64,000 nt of DNA from Diorhabda sublineata (Eukaryota > Arthropoda > Insecta > Coleoptera > Chrysomelidae), in the NCBI RefSeq assembly GCF_026230105.1, contig NC_079474.1, positions 39,446,294 to 39,510,293 of the forward strand, given 5' to 3'. How positions within the stretch are numbered: the stretch's first letter is position 1; every line of letters begins with the position of its first letter. Both the position numbers and the translations under genes were made by a program. This document shows positions 11,245 to 24,085 of this stretch, piece after piece. Under the pieces are notes generated by a model, which worked only from the letters and a program-made list of their open reading frames with translations, was not told where the DNA came from and did no database searches.

Positions 11245-11484
11245 TTTAGTACAGGCAAATAAGCTGAAAGTAAATAATAAGTAAAATTTGTGCTCTTAAA
11301 AGAAAAATTGTTTATCTCATAAACTAACCACTTTAACCTACAAGTATTATACATTTTTGAAATCAGCTCAAAGAGGAGTATCCAAATTTTACATAAAAAA
11401 TATGAAAAGTAATTTAAAAAAATAAAGGGGATGCTGCTAGGGGTGAGGGAGTGGCTTTTCCAGTAAGTTTAAATAAGCCATAAT
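11230..11484 (-). repeat. right inverted arm (255 bp)
   Basis: Pairs with 10130-10384. On the minus strand it is the 5' leader of the transposase ORF and includes the ATG at 11242-11244. Pairing ends at 11484, after which the flank is unrelated to the left terminus. Confidence 0.9.
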
Positions 11485-12424
11485 TAAAAATAGGTGCCTG
11501 GGCCATGTGTAGAGAGAGCATTTGAAAGTGGTTCAGATCGTATAAAATTTGTCACGTTCTGGTTGAAAAGTGGAAATTATCGTCCAGTTATGGAAAAAGA
11601 AAACAATTTCTTGATAAAAATGTACCTCCAGGCAATTTCTTTATATCCAAATTACTTCTTGTGGTCTTTGACTACGGTACGTAGTATAAATAAAAGGGAA
11701 GAGAACAAAAAGCATTCACGGAATGTTTTTTCATGCAGCAATTCTCAGTATTTTTGAACATAATCTTAGAAAGCCACACTGTTATGATAAACTCTTGATT
11801 TCTGTTACTATTCTGTGCGATATAATAGTGATGCACAGAATAGAACGCTAAGTAATAGCTCAACCTATAACGGAATAAAAATAAATTTAGTATTTACCAA
11901 ACTCAAATAAACAATAATTATATGATCAATAAAATAGTCGTTTGTGTGTGAATTCTGTAATAAACAGTTTATATATGAATTGAACTACCGGATTGAATTA
12001 TTCCTGCCAATCATAACTAACAGAATTCGATATCCGCAAACAATTATTTTTCAATAGACCAAACATGAATCAATGTTAGTTTCGTTACTTTTGTGATATT
12101 GAATACGTGGTCCATTTTTTATTCTTTTATTATATATTCTAATCAAAAAATTGCTATATATAACATGAAAAGAATTTAACAATCTGAATTAAATCAATCA
12201 ATACTTTGTAAGTGATGGCTTACCATATAGAATCAGCCATCATTCCACCCAATAGGAAAATTATAGTTTGCAAAGCAAGGAAATTTATTGTTTTTTCCTC
12301 AATTATCTGTTGATGACCGTGTCTTGGTGGACAACCAAAAACTCATTTTAATTATCATACCCCGACTGTAGATTGTTTTGAGGAGTCGTTTTGGCTTTAC
12401 AGCCTCTCTGCTCTAAACCTAGAA
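11485..12424. other. AT-rich stretch, nothing recognised
   Basis: Non-coding AT-rich DNA between the mariner-like element and the LINE relic. Short ORFs here show no family features. Confidence 0.45.
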
Positions 12425-14060
12425 TATATTTTGTATAAGACTCTAAATCTTATTGTTTGCGGCAAGACTCCATTGAGACTTGAGATATTCGTTCAGTTCG
12501 TTATTGATGTGGAATCTCGTGAGGCCACAATGGGGTTCTGGTGCAAGATATGTAGTAGTTGCCTTTTTAGCAAGGCTGTCCGCTTTCTCATTTCTTTGTT
12601 CGTGTTAGCTAGTCTTATTGGGGTTGTGCACATTTGCTTATTGCTAGTAACTCTACTAGAGTTATGAAAAACTTGAATTTTGGTTCAGGAATGCCCAGTC
12701 TACCTCCTTGCGCTATCTTCGAACCGGCTGTGTACCAGAGAGATACATTCCAGGCTTGTGGAATATTTTTGTTAACCATGATTGGTGATCCTTAATTACC
12801 ACTTCAAATGAGATATATTTGTCAGACATGTTATGCATTTGGTCCATTTTTTTGTAACATATGTCTAGCTGTAGTAGTTCTAGAATCTTAAAATAACCTA
12901 GCAAATATCCCGGATTAAGTTTTGCTGTCTGCATTATCCTGTACGTATCGATAAATGTTTCTTTATTTATTTCCCTGTAAAGTCTAGACAGATTAGCCTT
13001 CGAATCTTAATTAGTTTGTTTTGATCTGTTGTTTGTTCAGTTTTCAACCACCAAACAAGAGCTGCATAGCATCATAGGTTTGATGTTTGTTTGGTACATG
13101 CAGAATACCATTTTAGGCCAAGTCTTGCCGACAAACTAGTCCTTGTAGTCGCAGTGGATTTTGCAAATACCTCATTGAGGTGATTGTTCCAAGTAATTAT
13201 TTTATCCAGGATGTCTCAGATATTCAGCTTCATTGGAGAGTATTAATTTAGTTCCATTAAGAATAGTTCTTTGTAAATGGGACTAGTGATGTTTTACTAG
13301 GGTTGATCGAGAGTTGCTCTTCATCAGCCTGATTTTTGATTGTGTTTAAAGCCGTTTACATCCGGGCAAAGATTATACCTTCATGCTTGCCCCTTACTAC
13401 CACTACTAGATCTTCCGCTTAGCCTAAACTATTGAGGATTTTATCCTCTACCAATGACCACAATAAGGGTGATAAGCCACCGCTTTACAGACAGTCCTGT
13501 AGTAGCAATGGAAGTGTTTTTGTTTATTTCTATACGATGCAGCATTGCCTAGGTCCATTCTAGAATGAGGATTTCCACTTCCCGTTCTTTTAACACCAAT
13601 TTAATGGACTGATGGGAGATTTTATTAAAAGGTTGTTCTATATCGATATTTTTGCTGTCAGGGGCCTTTTCTATGTCTCCAACTAGACAATGTAATGCAC
13701 TTGTGGTGGACTTGCCTTTTTGATAAACGATTTGTTTGGTGTGGAGTGGCTTTCTTATGAGAGCCGTACTTTTGATGTATTATTCTACGGTTTTTCCATG
13801 GCTTTTAAGAAAAAGGAGGTGATGCAAATCGGGCGATAAGATCTGATTTTCTGCCCGTTTTCGGTATAAACTCTGTAGAATCTTACTCAAAGATACTGCC
13901 TTACTTATACTTATTCGAACAAAAGGACATTTGTTTCTAGCTCTAAACTAGCGTCAGTTGGCAGTGATTTAGCTATTTGTGGTAAAGTAGCAGCGTCCTT
14001 TGAGATTTTTTAGCCGGAACCTAATATTTTTTTTGCCTCAACCTTGCAGCTGCAGAGTCA
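12425..14060 (-). pseudogene. Jockey/I-type LINE relic with RNase H end
   Basis: Read on the minus strand, broken frames give the RT core in order. SDLIARFASPPFLKSHGKTV and QIVYQKGKSTTSALHCLVGD lie around 13680-13860. A SHQSIKLVLKEREVEILIL block and ATTGLSVKRW follow near 13470-13600, then remains of the active-site region near 13400. Further on, GMYLSGTQPVRR-type sequence and finally NEKADSLAKKATTTYLAPEP, with CGLTRFHINNELNEYLKSQW (about 12440-12610), form the end of an RNase H domain. RT followed by RNase H is typical of the I/Jockey-like lineages. There are multiple stops and frameshifts, and the middle part is degraded. Confidence 0.72.
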
Positions 14061-14479
14061 CGAGTATAATATCACGTCAATTGTATTAAGAGTATTTTAA
14101 AATTATTACCTCAGGCTGGCGTAGTAGTGACTACTAGGCCACAATAACTAATTAACGAAATTGGAAAAATTATTTGACGACAAACTATAAAGAAGTTGCA
14201 AACTTGATTCTAATCAACCGAACACTGGAAAGTGGCAGAAGAAACAATAAACAGTAAAACAGGCATTTAAATTTATAAAATCGTGCGTTTAAATTATTTC
14301 GGTATATTCTGGAGCTACATAACCTAATTTTAAAAGTTATTTTTGGTTGATGTAGCATTTGGAAATTTTGTCTATATCACTTATTTTATGAAACAATTCA
14401 TTAAATTGATATAAGATATCAGCTTTATTTGGATTTCATTAGGCCAATATGTCGAAAATAAATTAAAATTAAATTAGTG

Positions 14480-15190
14480 ATTGTCGGGATATTGGGATAA
14501 AATTTAAAACTGGAGTGTGCATTTTTGTGACACGGGGATTGTTTGAAAAGTTTTCGAATCAACAAATAAAGTTTTTCCACAATCATTTACCAGCATAGTC
14601 TCATTTTCTTACGCTGTAACCTTTTTAATCCTTCCAAATATTATTTGCTCTCGCTATCACTTTTTAAACCGATGAAATCGTCCCTGCCTTTTTCGGAGTA
14701 GGTTCACCAGTTGCAATCCACTGTGTTTTATATTTATTTTGCTTTAGGAGTATTGTTTATACTGAGTCAATAAGGCATGCACAATTGTTTGGTCAGTAAA
14801 TAGAAAATATATTCTCTTGATATGCTGATATGAATTTTCTATCTCTGTAGACCAGTACCATTTGGTGAACTTTTTTGGTAATATCCCTGGTTCTCGTAGT
14901 TGTCACCAGTCAAATTGATACAACCACGTTTGAAATTAGCCGCCCTAAATTTAACGGTCGTAGATAATGGTGCAGAGTGTCCGTTCATAGTGCCTAACTC
15001 TTATTTCATGTACTTAAGAATATTGCCTTCAAAAAAAAATTAATTATATCTTAATCTTCTACATTTTCAAAAAAAATCCTCACAATGAATGTCAAACAGA
15101 AACTAAGCGTCAAAAATATTGATTAATGCTAATATCTTCAGGTTGAGGTCGGAAACTTTTTAGACAACACTCGTACTGTATACGTGCGTT
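14480..15190 (-). pseudogene. mariner relic with terminal repeat
   Basis: The minus strand carries QWIATGEPTPKKAGTISS (around 14690-14720), the mariner segment just downstream of the first catalytic Asp. The high-coordinate end (about 15140-15180) reads on the minus strand GTGTTGTCTAAAAAGTTTCC then GACCTCAACCTGAAGATATT, a mariner-like terminal inverted repeat. The coding region is badly broken and internally shortened. The same family occurs at 46950-47625, which shares the end sequence and the GATGAAATCGTC segment. Confidence 0.68.
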
Positions 15191-18100
15191 CCTATTAGTC
15201 TTCTTGTCTCTCTGCTCAGTTATTTAAACGTATTGTTATATTTTTTGATATATTTCGCCAGATTTCCATCAAAATTCCAAATATGAATTATTTGGTGCTT
15301 TTATCTTTTTATATCAAATCCATTTAGATACCATAAATCAAACTTCCTATGCGGGCATTTCAAATTTAATGTATTTAATTTATTAAAATAGTAACTACTC
15401 CATGAATTATTATTCTACATTGTTTACAATAACAAATACATAAAATAGTATTTTTGTATTGGAATCTAATCATAAAACATGGAAATGGACTCTCTTCTGA
15501 TTTGATTAGCTTAAACTAATTTCATTTGTAAATCAATTGCCAAAAAACAAATGTTATTATCGAGAATATTATTATCAAAATTTTTCGGTTTTTAGGTTAA
15601 ACAAACTTCTACACAGTATGAGTTTGTGCCATATATTACAAAAATAGAGTGGCGACACATGCCACAAACAGTTTTTTTTTATTTGTTTGGTAACAGAAAT
15701 TTCTTACTGAATGTCCCTCTGCTTGGCCTAAAATGTCATATGTTGGTTGTTTGTTATCTGTTTGCTCATTTTGATGCACTGAAATTATTAGCTGACTTTT
15801 ACTAGCCAGGTTATTATTAATGTTGTGGCATCAATTAATTTGTGCCTTATGATTAATTTTATAGAATTATATTTATAAATTTGTTTGTAAATAAGTGAAA
15901 TTTACAAACAAAAACAGTATAATGCATTAGAAGCTAGAATATATCAAAGGAGTTTCCAAGTAATTGGTGAAACTATTGCTGTTTGATTCCTCTAGTCAAG
16001 AGAACAAAGCCGCAGGTATTGGTTGAGCAAGTGACTGCCTGCACAAGAGGATATACTTGCTAGAGGAACAGTGACACAACTGTGGTGAAAGTCGCTACGT
16101 GGCTACAATTCAAGTTTATCATTCAAGTCGTTATTAAGCTCAAGAATTGATGTGTTATTTCGCGTAACTGAATGTCATTGTTAACCTGATTAACTTATTC
16201 AATCATTTCCACACATTTCATAGCATGTCCAATAATCCAAAATGCGTAGATGTTGACACTTATTATATTCATATTATTAGAACAGTTCAATAACAAGAGT
16301 TCAGATGATTTCGTGGTGGTACCAGGATACAGGTGAAAATCCACATCCAACAACTTCGCTGTGTGATTTTTCAATTTAAACATCAGAACAATAAGATTGG
16401 CTGGTTGGTTATGTATGTTATGTTAGTTTATGAGAAGTTCAACAATATAAATACTTTTTCAGTCCTGTTAGTGACTCTCAAGTTTATGAAAAATTATTTC
16501 CATTATTGGGCACAGTACCTAGATAAAGAGGCTCCTTATCTCATGAATAATGATGAAAAGGCAAGAGTATTTGAAAAAAATCAGGGAAAAAATGTTAACA
16601 GCTATGCACCATAAAGTAAAAAAAATGTGAAACAATAATGGAATAATGAATCATTGAAAATTAGGTTTAAATAATGTTATTGTTCAATTCCAAATCTAGC
16701 AATATAAAAGTAAAGAACATGTGCTATACATTCATCTTAGTCAATAGTTTCAGTATTTCCTACATTTGATTTATTTTAACAGCAAATGTCTTTTTTTAGT
16801 GTCGTATAAAATTTCAGTTATAGCAGTTGAGTTATTGCTCGTTTTTATCAGCGATGTAATCCACGTCATATTCATTAGAAGGAACCTTAGGTATATATGT
16901 TACCGTTAATTTGCGCAAATTATTTAGTGTGCAAATTAACAAGATATTCTACAGATTATACGTGTCAGATGATTCAATTCTTACATCAACTAGATAATCT
17001 GCATAAGACCTATTCAATCCGCACACTAAGACCATACATACGGTTATTCCATAAAACAGGTTTTAAAATATTTTATTTCGTTGTAGGTAATTATTTATAT
17101 ATTATTTATATAATCTCTGATTCTTATAAACTTGGTATCAGAAAATCTGCAGATTACCTAATTAATGTGCACATTAACGTATTCTGCATTCTAACAGTAA
17201 CATATATAATATTTTCATAATGTATAATAGGCTTCAAAATATTTAAACTTTAGACAATTCGTATCAGTTTATGCCTAAAATTAGTGGATATCATAGATTT
17301 ATTCAACTATCATATTCAACAAAAACTTTGTCAAAAGATAACAATAATATAACATATTTAGAACAAAATATAGATAAATATTATGAATATCAAAATTAAC
17401 TTCTCAGTAAGTATGAAATTATTTTAGATACTGCAAAATAGGACTAAAATACGATTAAATCATGAATGGCATATTACACGATCATAATTATTCAGTAGTC
17501 TAAAGTTGATAAACCAGGAAATGAAAGTAATTTTTCATATGGTATCAATTGAAATACAATATTTATATAGCACAAAAAAATATAATAATGTTTGTATTCA
17601 ATATATTTGTAATAAAATAAGCTAGTAACAAATAAAATAATTTGAGTATCAACAATCGCTTACAACAGTATGCATTTACAAACTACATGTTGGTTCCCAA
17701 CTCGAAATTGTGAACTTTGGAATTTGGAAATAGTTTCAAATTGAAAGTATATTCCTGTAAATATAGCAATTTTTCAAGAATTACGTGGTAAAACAATTTT
17801 GTTCAATCTCAACATTAATTATTCTACTAAAAATAATTCTGAGGCTGTTACCAAAAGTCAAATGTATTTTGTAGAAACATAGAACGTGTAAACTATGCTT
17901 TTTATTCATTCCTATATTTTTATACTATGAAAAATTTGTATTTAGTCCTTTCCAGCCACAATAGCGAAAATTCGCGTCTGATAAAAATAATTGTATATCT
18001 TTCTCGAAATCATTCCACTAGATATAAATAAACTCAATTCTCACAATAAAAACATCTGTTTTAAAGTAAATTCGTAGACCTACATTATTTGAAACAGGTG

Positions 18101-18619
18101 TTTTTTTGTTTGATGAAAAAAAACCAACAAAACATTAACTTGAATGACACCAAGGTTATGTATATTACATCTTTATTGTTTATTGGGTACTATTTATTAC
18201 AAAATGGTTATATTTACAAAATATTTTTATATTTGAATAAAATTTGATCAGTCCAATATATTCAAATATCGTCTGTGCTTTCCATATTAATCGTTCAACA
18301 CTCAACTAAAACCACAAATTCCCCGATGTCCAGCCCTCGCTGTAATTATCAGGAATGCCAATGGAATGAAGAGACAATAAAGTGTTGATTACGATCAATT
18401 AACAAACGGTAAACATTGCATCGGTTGGTCTTGCTTTTGGATCGTATTAATAGGATGAACTCCTGTGGGAACACCAGTGGCGCGATAAATATGAAGATGG
18501 GAAATAATTTTTACCAGCACGGGTTAATCCATACTTTTTTCTTATCTACAATAGGATTGCTACATAAGTTTTGGGAGAGACAAATGGGAACAAATATTTA
18601 TAATTGGATATGACTTTAT
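15191..18619. other. AT-rich stretch with small palindromes only
   Basis: About 3.4 kb with no recognisable gene. At 16912-16946 there is a hairpin with arms GTTAATTTGC and GCAAATTAAC. Near 17162-17177 there is a perfect palindrome, TTAATGTGCACATTAA. A 107-codon ORF at 16897-17220 spans both but has no family signature. These could be ends of a small non-autonomous element or chance. Confidence 0.45.
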
Positions 18620-19330
18620 TGTTTTTATAAATAACCTCTATTAAAATCAATACACTTTCGCATGCATTTTGTTGATTCCCATTGAGGTATGGATATGTAG
18701 GGCTCATCGGTTCCATATTTTGACTATGCAAAAACGTTTTTGGTGGAACTGATGTGTGACAGCTCGCATTGTTCGTAGTGGAGAGTGGTTCGTCTTCTGC
18801 GAATGGTTTTCCTGATTTTATCGAATAGTTCTGGCAAACTAATGCTTATTTACCATTCAGAATTGACGTTCTACGTTGCCCTAATGAGACGGTGGCGACA
18901 TATCCAGTTATTAAGAAAAAACCGTCGACCATTTGCTTCGATTATTAAATTGTGCCGTATCCAACGCGAAATCTTTTTGACAACAAAATGTTTATGCAAT
19001 ATTGGATGTATGCGAGTGGTACTAATCCTCAAGTATGCTTGAATATCTTACAATGTCTTACATTTTACTGGTACAACAGCCGATTTTGAACGTCATGAAA
19101 TTCATCCTGTAGTGGAGTGCCACCACGATTGAATTCGGTACCTCAAGATGGTGCTTTAACACCAAATTTACGAAGCGAGTTGATTGGTACACTGCTGTTG
19201 GTTTAATCTACGTCGAAATTCGTAGAAAAATCATCACATGATGATGTTTGACCAAGATGAATGTTTTAACTATCTGTGAACAACTCAAATAGCACTCGTA
19301 TGATGATATGTTCTGAGTGCGTTCACCATG
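18620..19330 (-). pseudogene. mariner transposase relic, internally deleted
   Basis: On the minus strand an INSLRKFGVKAPS-like N-terminal piece (about 19130-19230) is followed by remains of ILHKHFVVKKI. Next come SLPELFDKIRKTIRRRRTTL and a H.ELSHISS remnant of the catalytic second-Asp region. It then jumps directly to RKCIDFNRGYL at the C-terminus, so the third-Asp segment has been deleted. DNA similarity to 144-480 is obvious, for example ACCATTCAGAATTGAC and CGGTGGCGACAT in both. Both belong to one mariner family. Confidence 0.72.
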
Positions 19331-19979
19331 AAAAATTTAAAACTTTATGATGGCAATGGCATATTTCAAAACTAAAGTAGCTACCCTCGTATAGAGTGAC
19401 TAGATCTGATAATATCATTCACCAATTACTGAATTATTTTTACATTTTTATGTATATGTTATTCATCACTATACATAATAAAAATTTAAATTAACAATAG
19501 ATAAATTGACTCCAAGGAGATGGCTTGTTACCTACTCCACTGCGATCATTTGCGCTCTATTATGCTCCTCTATATGTAACTCACATTCTCCTACCTTATT
19601 CTCATGAATGTCATTATCTTGGAGACTGTACCTTTTTCTTGTCCCTTATCAGTATTTCCTATACCTTATATCGAGAACCACACGTTTTTCAAATTTTCGC
19701 AATATATAAAATATACTCCCCAGGTTTTTTCCCTTGCCGCCTTAACAATCTTGCAATTGATGTGGTCTTCGGCCAAGTGGATTTCCTAAAACGTAGATAA
19801 TCAACCCATTTTCTACGCATGCTTGGAATATTTTTTTTAAATGCCGCAAAAACATTTCGGGCCAATGAATGGCATTAAGAATTCATTAGAAGCTATTACC
19901 TTTGTGCCTGGTACTTCACTAGGATTACCTAGCGTGCTTAGAATACACACAATCCGATGCTAACTTAAAATAGGTTTAC

Positions 19980-20720
19980 AAAATTCAGTGCATTTACTCT
20001 TTCTTTACCGTTTGTGATGATTGCAAATGAACGATATATTCTTTTCTATTAGATGATTCATTCCATGGAGTAGCGAATCTTTATTCATTCTTCATGGACA
20101 ATTCGTACTTAATTCGGATTCCTGGGAATGCTTTTCCTGGTATTCGTAGCTTCCAATGTCTTTGAATCCTTCCTATAAGTGGCTTATTCCACTTGTAAGC
20201 CTGCATCTCCGTTTCAGTCGTATCTACGTTTTATAGTTCTTTTCATTTTGTTATTGGAGCTATATCAATGATTGTTACATCTTGTACTCTTTTAGACTAC
20301 GATATTCGCTTCTGTACTCTTAATTATGTATCAATCTGTAGATTACAGATTTAAAATTGCTTGATAGTAAGGTGTGTAGAGGTGAAAGCTTGAACAATAT
20401 ATAATGCAAGCTTTTCTTTGTATGTTAACCTCGTAATCCTCATGTACTCGCCATATCACTAATACAAAGGTTATTGCTCTAATTACAGATGTGTAAAGCT
20501 ATGGAGTTGTTTGAGGATTTGTAGTACAGTTCTTGTACATCTTTTTGCATATGGTCAATTATGTGGCACATTTATGGGTGGTTTTCAATACGTACTCATT
20601 AATGCAGAATTCAATAAAATATCTTGAATCGCAATTAGATATATACTTTCTAATCAGGATTGTAGCATCTCCCATACCTCAGTATCTCGGGTTTTGTTAT
20701 ATTGGTAGATGGATTTGAAT
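19980..20720 (-). pseudogene. probable LINE reverse transcriptase C-terminal relic
   Basis: The minus strand near 20350-20510 gives LYTSVIRAITFVLVIWRVHE, then DYEVNIQRKACIIYCSSFHL and YTPYYQAILNL. This resembles the thumb/connection region of Jockey/I-like RTs (xLYxxVIRPxxxYxxxVW...QRxxCxxxxxAxRTTPxxALxxLLxLxPL). Downstream frames (20100-20240: MQAYKWNKPLIGRIQRHW) were not recognised. It is heavily decayed, with no active-site motif seen. Confidence 0.42.
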
Positions 20721-21019
20721 ACTTTCAATAAAACATTTATTCTATTCGTTTAACGTTTTGTTTCCTATTACTTTTTCAAACAATTTGTTCTTATTATTTA
20801 GTAACTCATAATTCTTTCCCACTTATCTGAATATCTACTGAATTAACAGAATAATTACTAGTAAACATGCACGTGAACATATTGTGAATAATTTATCGAA
20901 AATTATATCTTCACAATGACGTTAAGAAGTGGTCGATATTGATCAAATCTTAAAGTCAATTTTATATTATATCTACAAGGTCATATATTCTATTGAGGAT
21001 TATATACGTTCAAATTGAG

Positions 21020-21960
21020 CTCTTTTGACCCTGTTTTTTTGTGGGTGGTCATTGGTGGACATTTTATCCCTATTTAATTACAGCTTATCACATATTTTTG
21101 AAGCATCGACTATTGATCTCCATTTCTACATCTGTTTGTACTCCCATACTCACGTACTCCCAGATTTTGCATATCTTGCACAATTTGATCTTCTCATCTA
21201 TTTTTTGGTCTACCAGGCAGTATGTTATCCTTCGGTCTCCATTCAGTAATTTTCCTTCTACCCTGCCGTTTTTCTATTCTTTTAATGTATCCGTACCATT
21301 TCATTCTTTTTGCTGTAATTGTATTTACTATATCCTCATTTTCTAATTATTCCCAATTTCATAGTACATCATCATTATTTCCAGCATACAACGGTCAATG
21401 AATTTTCCTAACTATTTTCCTCTCATATATCCTTAGTTGTTTTTCGTCCATATTTGTTAATCTGATAGTTTCAGCGGCGTATCTAAGGGCCGGTTTTATC
21501 CCAGTAATTATATACTCTTAATTTGGTACTCTTGCACTGCATTATATTTTTGTACTCATTATTTGCCCTATATCCCGCAAGAATCCTTTGTTTTATCTTA
21601 TTTTTTGTGTCACTTTTGTTGCTTATCATTGTTTCTTAGTACTAAAGGTGTCGACTACTTCAAAGATGAGGTCATTTATTTTTACTGTTTATTGTTTGTG
21701 GGCTTCCTTCTTTCTTCCATATATTTTGTCTGATTTATTTTCAATCCTCTTCTTCCTACCTCTCTTACTATTTGTTCTAATGTGCTCTCAAGACTCTTTC
21801 GGTCCCTTGCAAGTAAAAATTCCGGTAATTTTATCAAATCATGTGTTTGTTCTATGTAATATACTGGCAAAAATGAGAGCTTGTTTTTTTTATTATTCCT
21901 TGTGTTCATATTACGAATCTCCTCAACCACATATTGATAGATTATAGATATTATGTATTA
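21020..21960 (-). pseudogene. LINE reverse transcriptase C-terminal relic
   Basis: On the minus strand, LLARDRKSLESTLEQIVREV and GRRGLKINQTKYMEERRKPT (21690-21830) match the segment just after the RT active site, where AYADD normally precedes. Further along come DEKQLRIYERKIVRKIH (about 21410-21450), KRMKWYGYIKRMEKRQ (about 21280-21320) and WRPKDNILPGRPKNR (about 21190-21240). These are the usual C-terminal helices and basic tail of such elements. Stops and frameshifts break the frame repeatedly. Confidence 0.75.
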
Positions 21961-23459
21961 GCAGTACTTCATTTAGTGAAGTTCCTCAACAAATTAACAA
22001 AAAAACAAATAGAATTGAAGATATCTAGACTCAATCTCTCTGGAAAAGCGAGGTCCAAGGAAAGATAATAATAGTTTAATAGAAGTACTAGTGCCAATTA
22101 CAAAATTGATTTGAAATCATTTCCAATATCAATTCAATATGCAATTCTAAATACAGACACTGAACTGTCCAAAAAAGTAATGGTTATTTCCTGTTCTATT
22201 CTTTTTTCTCATATTTTGCTTGTATTTTCTATTTGACATTTAAAATCTTATTCCATATATTGCTTACAAAAAAAAACCTTTCAGTCTTCCATTTAATCCG
22301 CAAGTAATCCAGTGCGCTATTTGATAAATATTGATTTCAAACTATAGTTGTGCCAAACTTTAGCCACAGAATTAATGTCATTGGGATTTGACCCTCTTAA
22401 AGTATATGTTCCGCATGAAGTGTTCTAAATTATTTTCTGTTTCTGGCACGTGAGTCCTTGTACCTATTCTCCTTTATCTCGCACAGGTTTTGTATTTGTA
22501 GCTTCCGTTGTCACTACATTGCCAGGTACAATGATTAATCGTGTATAAAATTGTACTTAACACGAACAAAAAAGAATATTGAATAGCTGAGAGCTGAAAA
22601 GCAGAATTTTATAGCAATTAAGTACACTGACATTTTTTGAGATAATTCATTACGGTTGTAATTATCATTTATTAATATTTCTTGTAACAATATTCAAATA
22701 ATTCAATTCCTGTTTTGTCATTTCAATGTGCATAACTTTTTATTCTATTTCACAAGATATATACAGTGTGTGCTAATATTTCGATTGAAATAATATTAAA
22801 TAAAAGGTTTTATGGCATCAGCATAATTCTACATTTCGTCAACTTAAGTAAATCTGTTAACTCACTTCAAGGTGTTTTTATAGGAAAAAGAAAAAATGCA
22901 TGACATTTTTGATTGTTACTTAGGACAAGAAACATAAAATTAGTTGGTTGGCAAAATTTTAAATAAAAACCTACAAATTGAGGAAGACAACTGATTTTCT
23001 CTTGTTTTATTTAGGTGTTTTTGACATATATTGTGTCCAATAATGGACTAAGCATAAATTTTAAGAAGGTTTTTGGGAAATGAAGGGCCAGGGAATTTTC
23101 TAGGAAATAATTCGAGTTAACGAACTTAAAAAAATACAATCATCAAATCTCTTACGAAAACAATCCATAGACTTTCGATTTCTTCTACTTAAAATGGCTA
23201 AGTAGAAGTAAAGAGAGACTAGCTAAGTCCCACAAATGTTGTAAATAGTTTTAAGAAAGTCTGCTAAGTTCCAGAACAACGAAGTTTTAAGGTTAGTTAA
23301 GTAGCTTTTTTCACACATGTACTGAAAAATAACAAAACATACATGTATTGAAATATAGGGGATTTGGGTACAGATGGTGTGATGGTGTCCAGAAAATTTA
23401 CAATTACTGGACAGTTTCATAATATACTTAAAAAATATGCCAATTTTAGGCCTCCAACC
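21961..23459. other. AT-rich stretch, nothing recognised
   Basis: No gene supported. The last few hundred bases may belong to the tyrosine-recombinase element that follows, but I could not read coding sequence there. Confidence 0.45.
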
Positions 23460-23720
23460 ACTCAACTCAGCTTTATCTCAATGATAAAAATGAAAAATGC
23501 ATGTAGCAAGTAGTGAGTCCCAAAGATAGTGGCAAAGTTTTTAAATCTTCCTAATCCAGAACAATATACTGGCCACAACTTTAGGCGTTCTTCTGCAACA
23601 ATTTTGGTAGTTGTAGGAGCAAATCTTACTGCATTAAAAAGCAACAGAGAATGGAAAACGTCTACCGGCCTGGCTAAGTTGTACATAGATGAATCTGCAA
23701 CCTGCAACTAACAGATTAAT
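23460..23720 (+). pseudogene. tyrosine recombinase C-terminal fragment (Crypton-like)
   Basis: The + strand gives a broken YQ.NGKCT piece at about 23478-23500, then AKFLNLPNPEQYTGHNFRRS, SATILVVVGANLTALKSNRE and WKTSTGLAKLYIDES. The TGHxFRRS stretch fits the conserved H-x-x-R of tyrosine recombinases, and the Tyr in LAKLYI fits the nucleophile position. Insect Crypton-type elements carry closely similar sequences (GHSFRRSSATLLxxxGxxxxxLKRxGGWxSxxxAxxYI). Only the C-terminal quarter remains. ATG at 23529 is not a real start. Confidence 0.62.
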
Positions 23721-23864
23721 TACTGCTAATAAAATAATGAATGCCAGCAAATTAAATAACGAAGTTGCAAATAGAATCTTTGAACATAATGTCATCTTTA
23801 CTATTACAAAATAAAAAATACTTTGTTAGATTTTTATGTTTATATTCTATTCAACACATGTGTC

Positions 23865-24085
23865 GAAATCCTTTTTAACACGTGTGTGATATTGTGTGAT
23901 TGACTTTAAAAAATACGTTTTTTGACGAATTTTTTACGTGGTCGTATGAAAAATAGTGTACACAACTCGTTGGAAAGTGTATCTCGCACTCGTTAGGTTT
24001 CAGCACTCGCCGCTACGTGGCTCGTGCAAAACAGTAACTAGTGCGAAATGTATCATTTTTCAAACTCCTTATGTAATATACTATT
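23865..24085. repeat. GC-richer repeat motif after recombinase fragment
   Basis: A stretch with TCGCACTCGTTAGGTTTCAG, CACTCGCCGCTACGTGGCTC and GTGCAAAACAGTAACTAGTG stands out from AT-rich DNA. It follows the recombinase fragment by about 150 bp and may be the 3' terminal region of that element. This is inference from position and composition. Confidence 0.4.

Larger units (their letters stand above)
10029..11484 (-). mobile_element. mariner-like element with long inverted arms
   Basis: A DNA transposon carrying a 271-codon transposase ORF on the minus strand between two inverted arms of 255 bp (10130-10384 and 11230-11484). By eye the arms differ at only about four positions and have no gaps. 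The left side extends another 100 bp outward to CAGTGCTTTTCAGATAAAAG, a plausible transposon terminus directly next to a (TA)n tract. On the right, similarity stops at 11484 and the matching outer 100 bp is absent. The inner ends of the arms include the ORF's ATG, so the start-codon region is present in both. See the CDS entry and the relative at 33264-34676. Confidence 0.8.

Noticed and set aside
16897..17220. 107-codon ORF
   Set aside because: Amino-acid use follows AT-rich DNA (many Tyr, Ile, Asn); no motif, no splice or family support.
19525..19800. 91-codon plus ORF
   Set aside because: Next to a minus-strand LINE-like relic and without coding features of its own.
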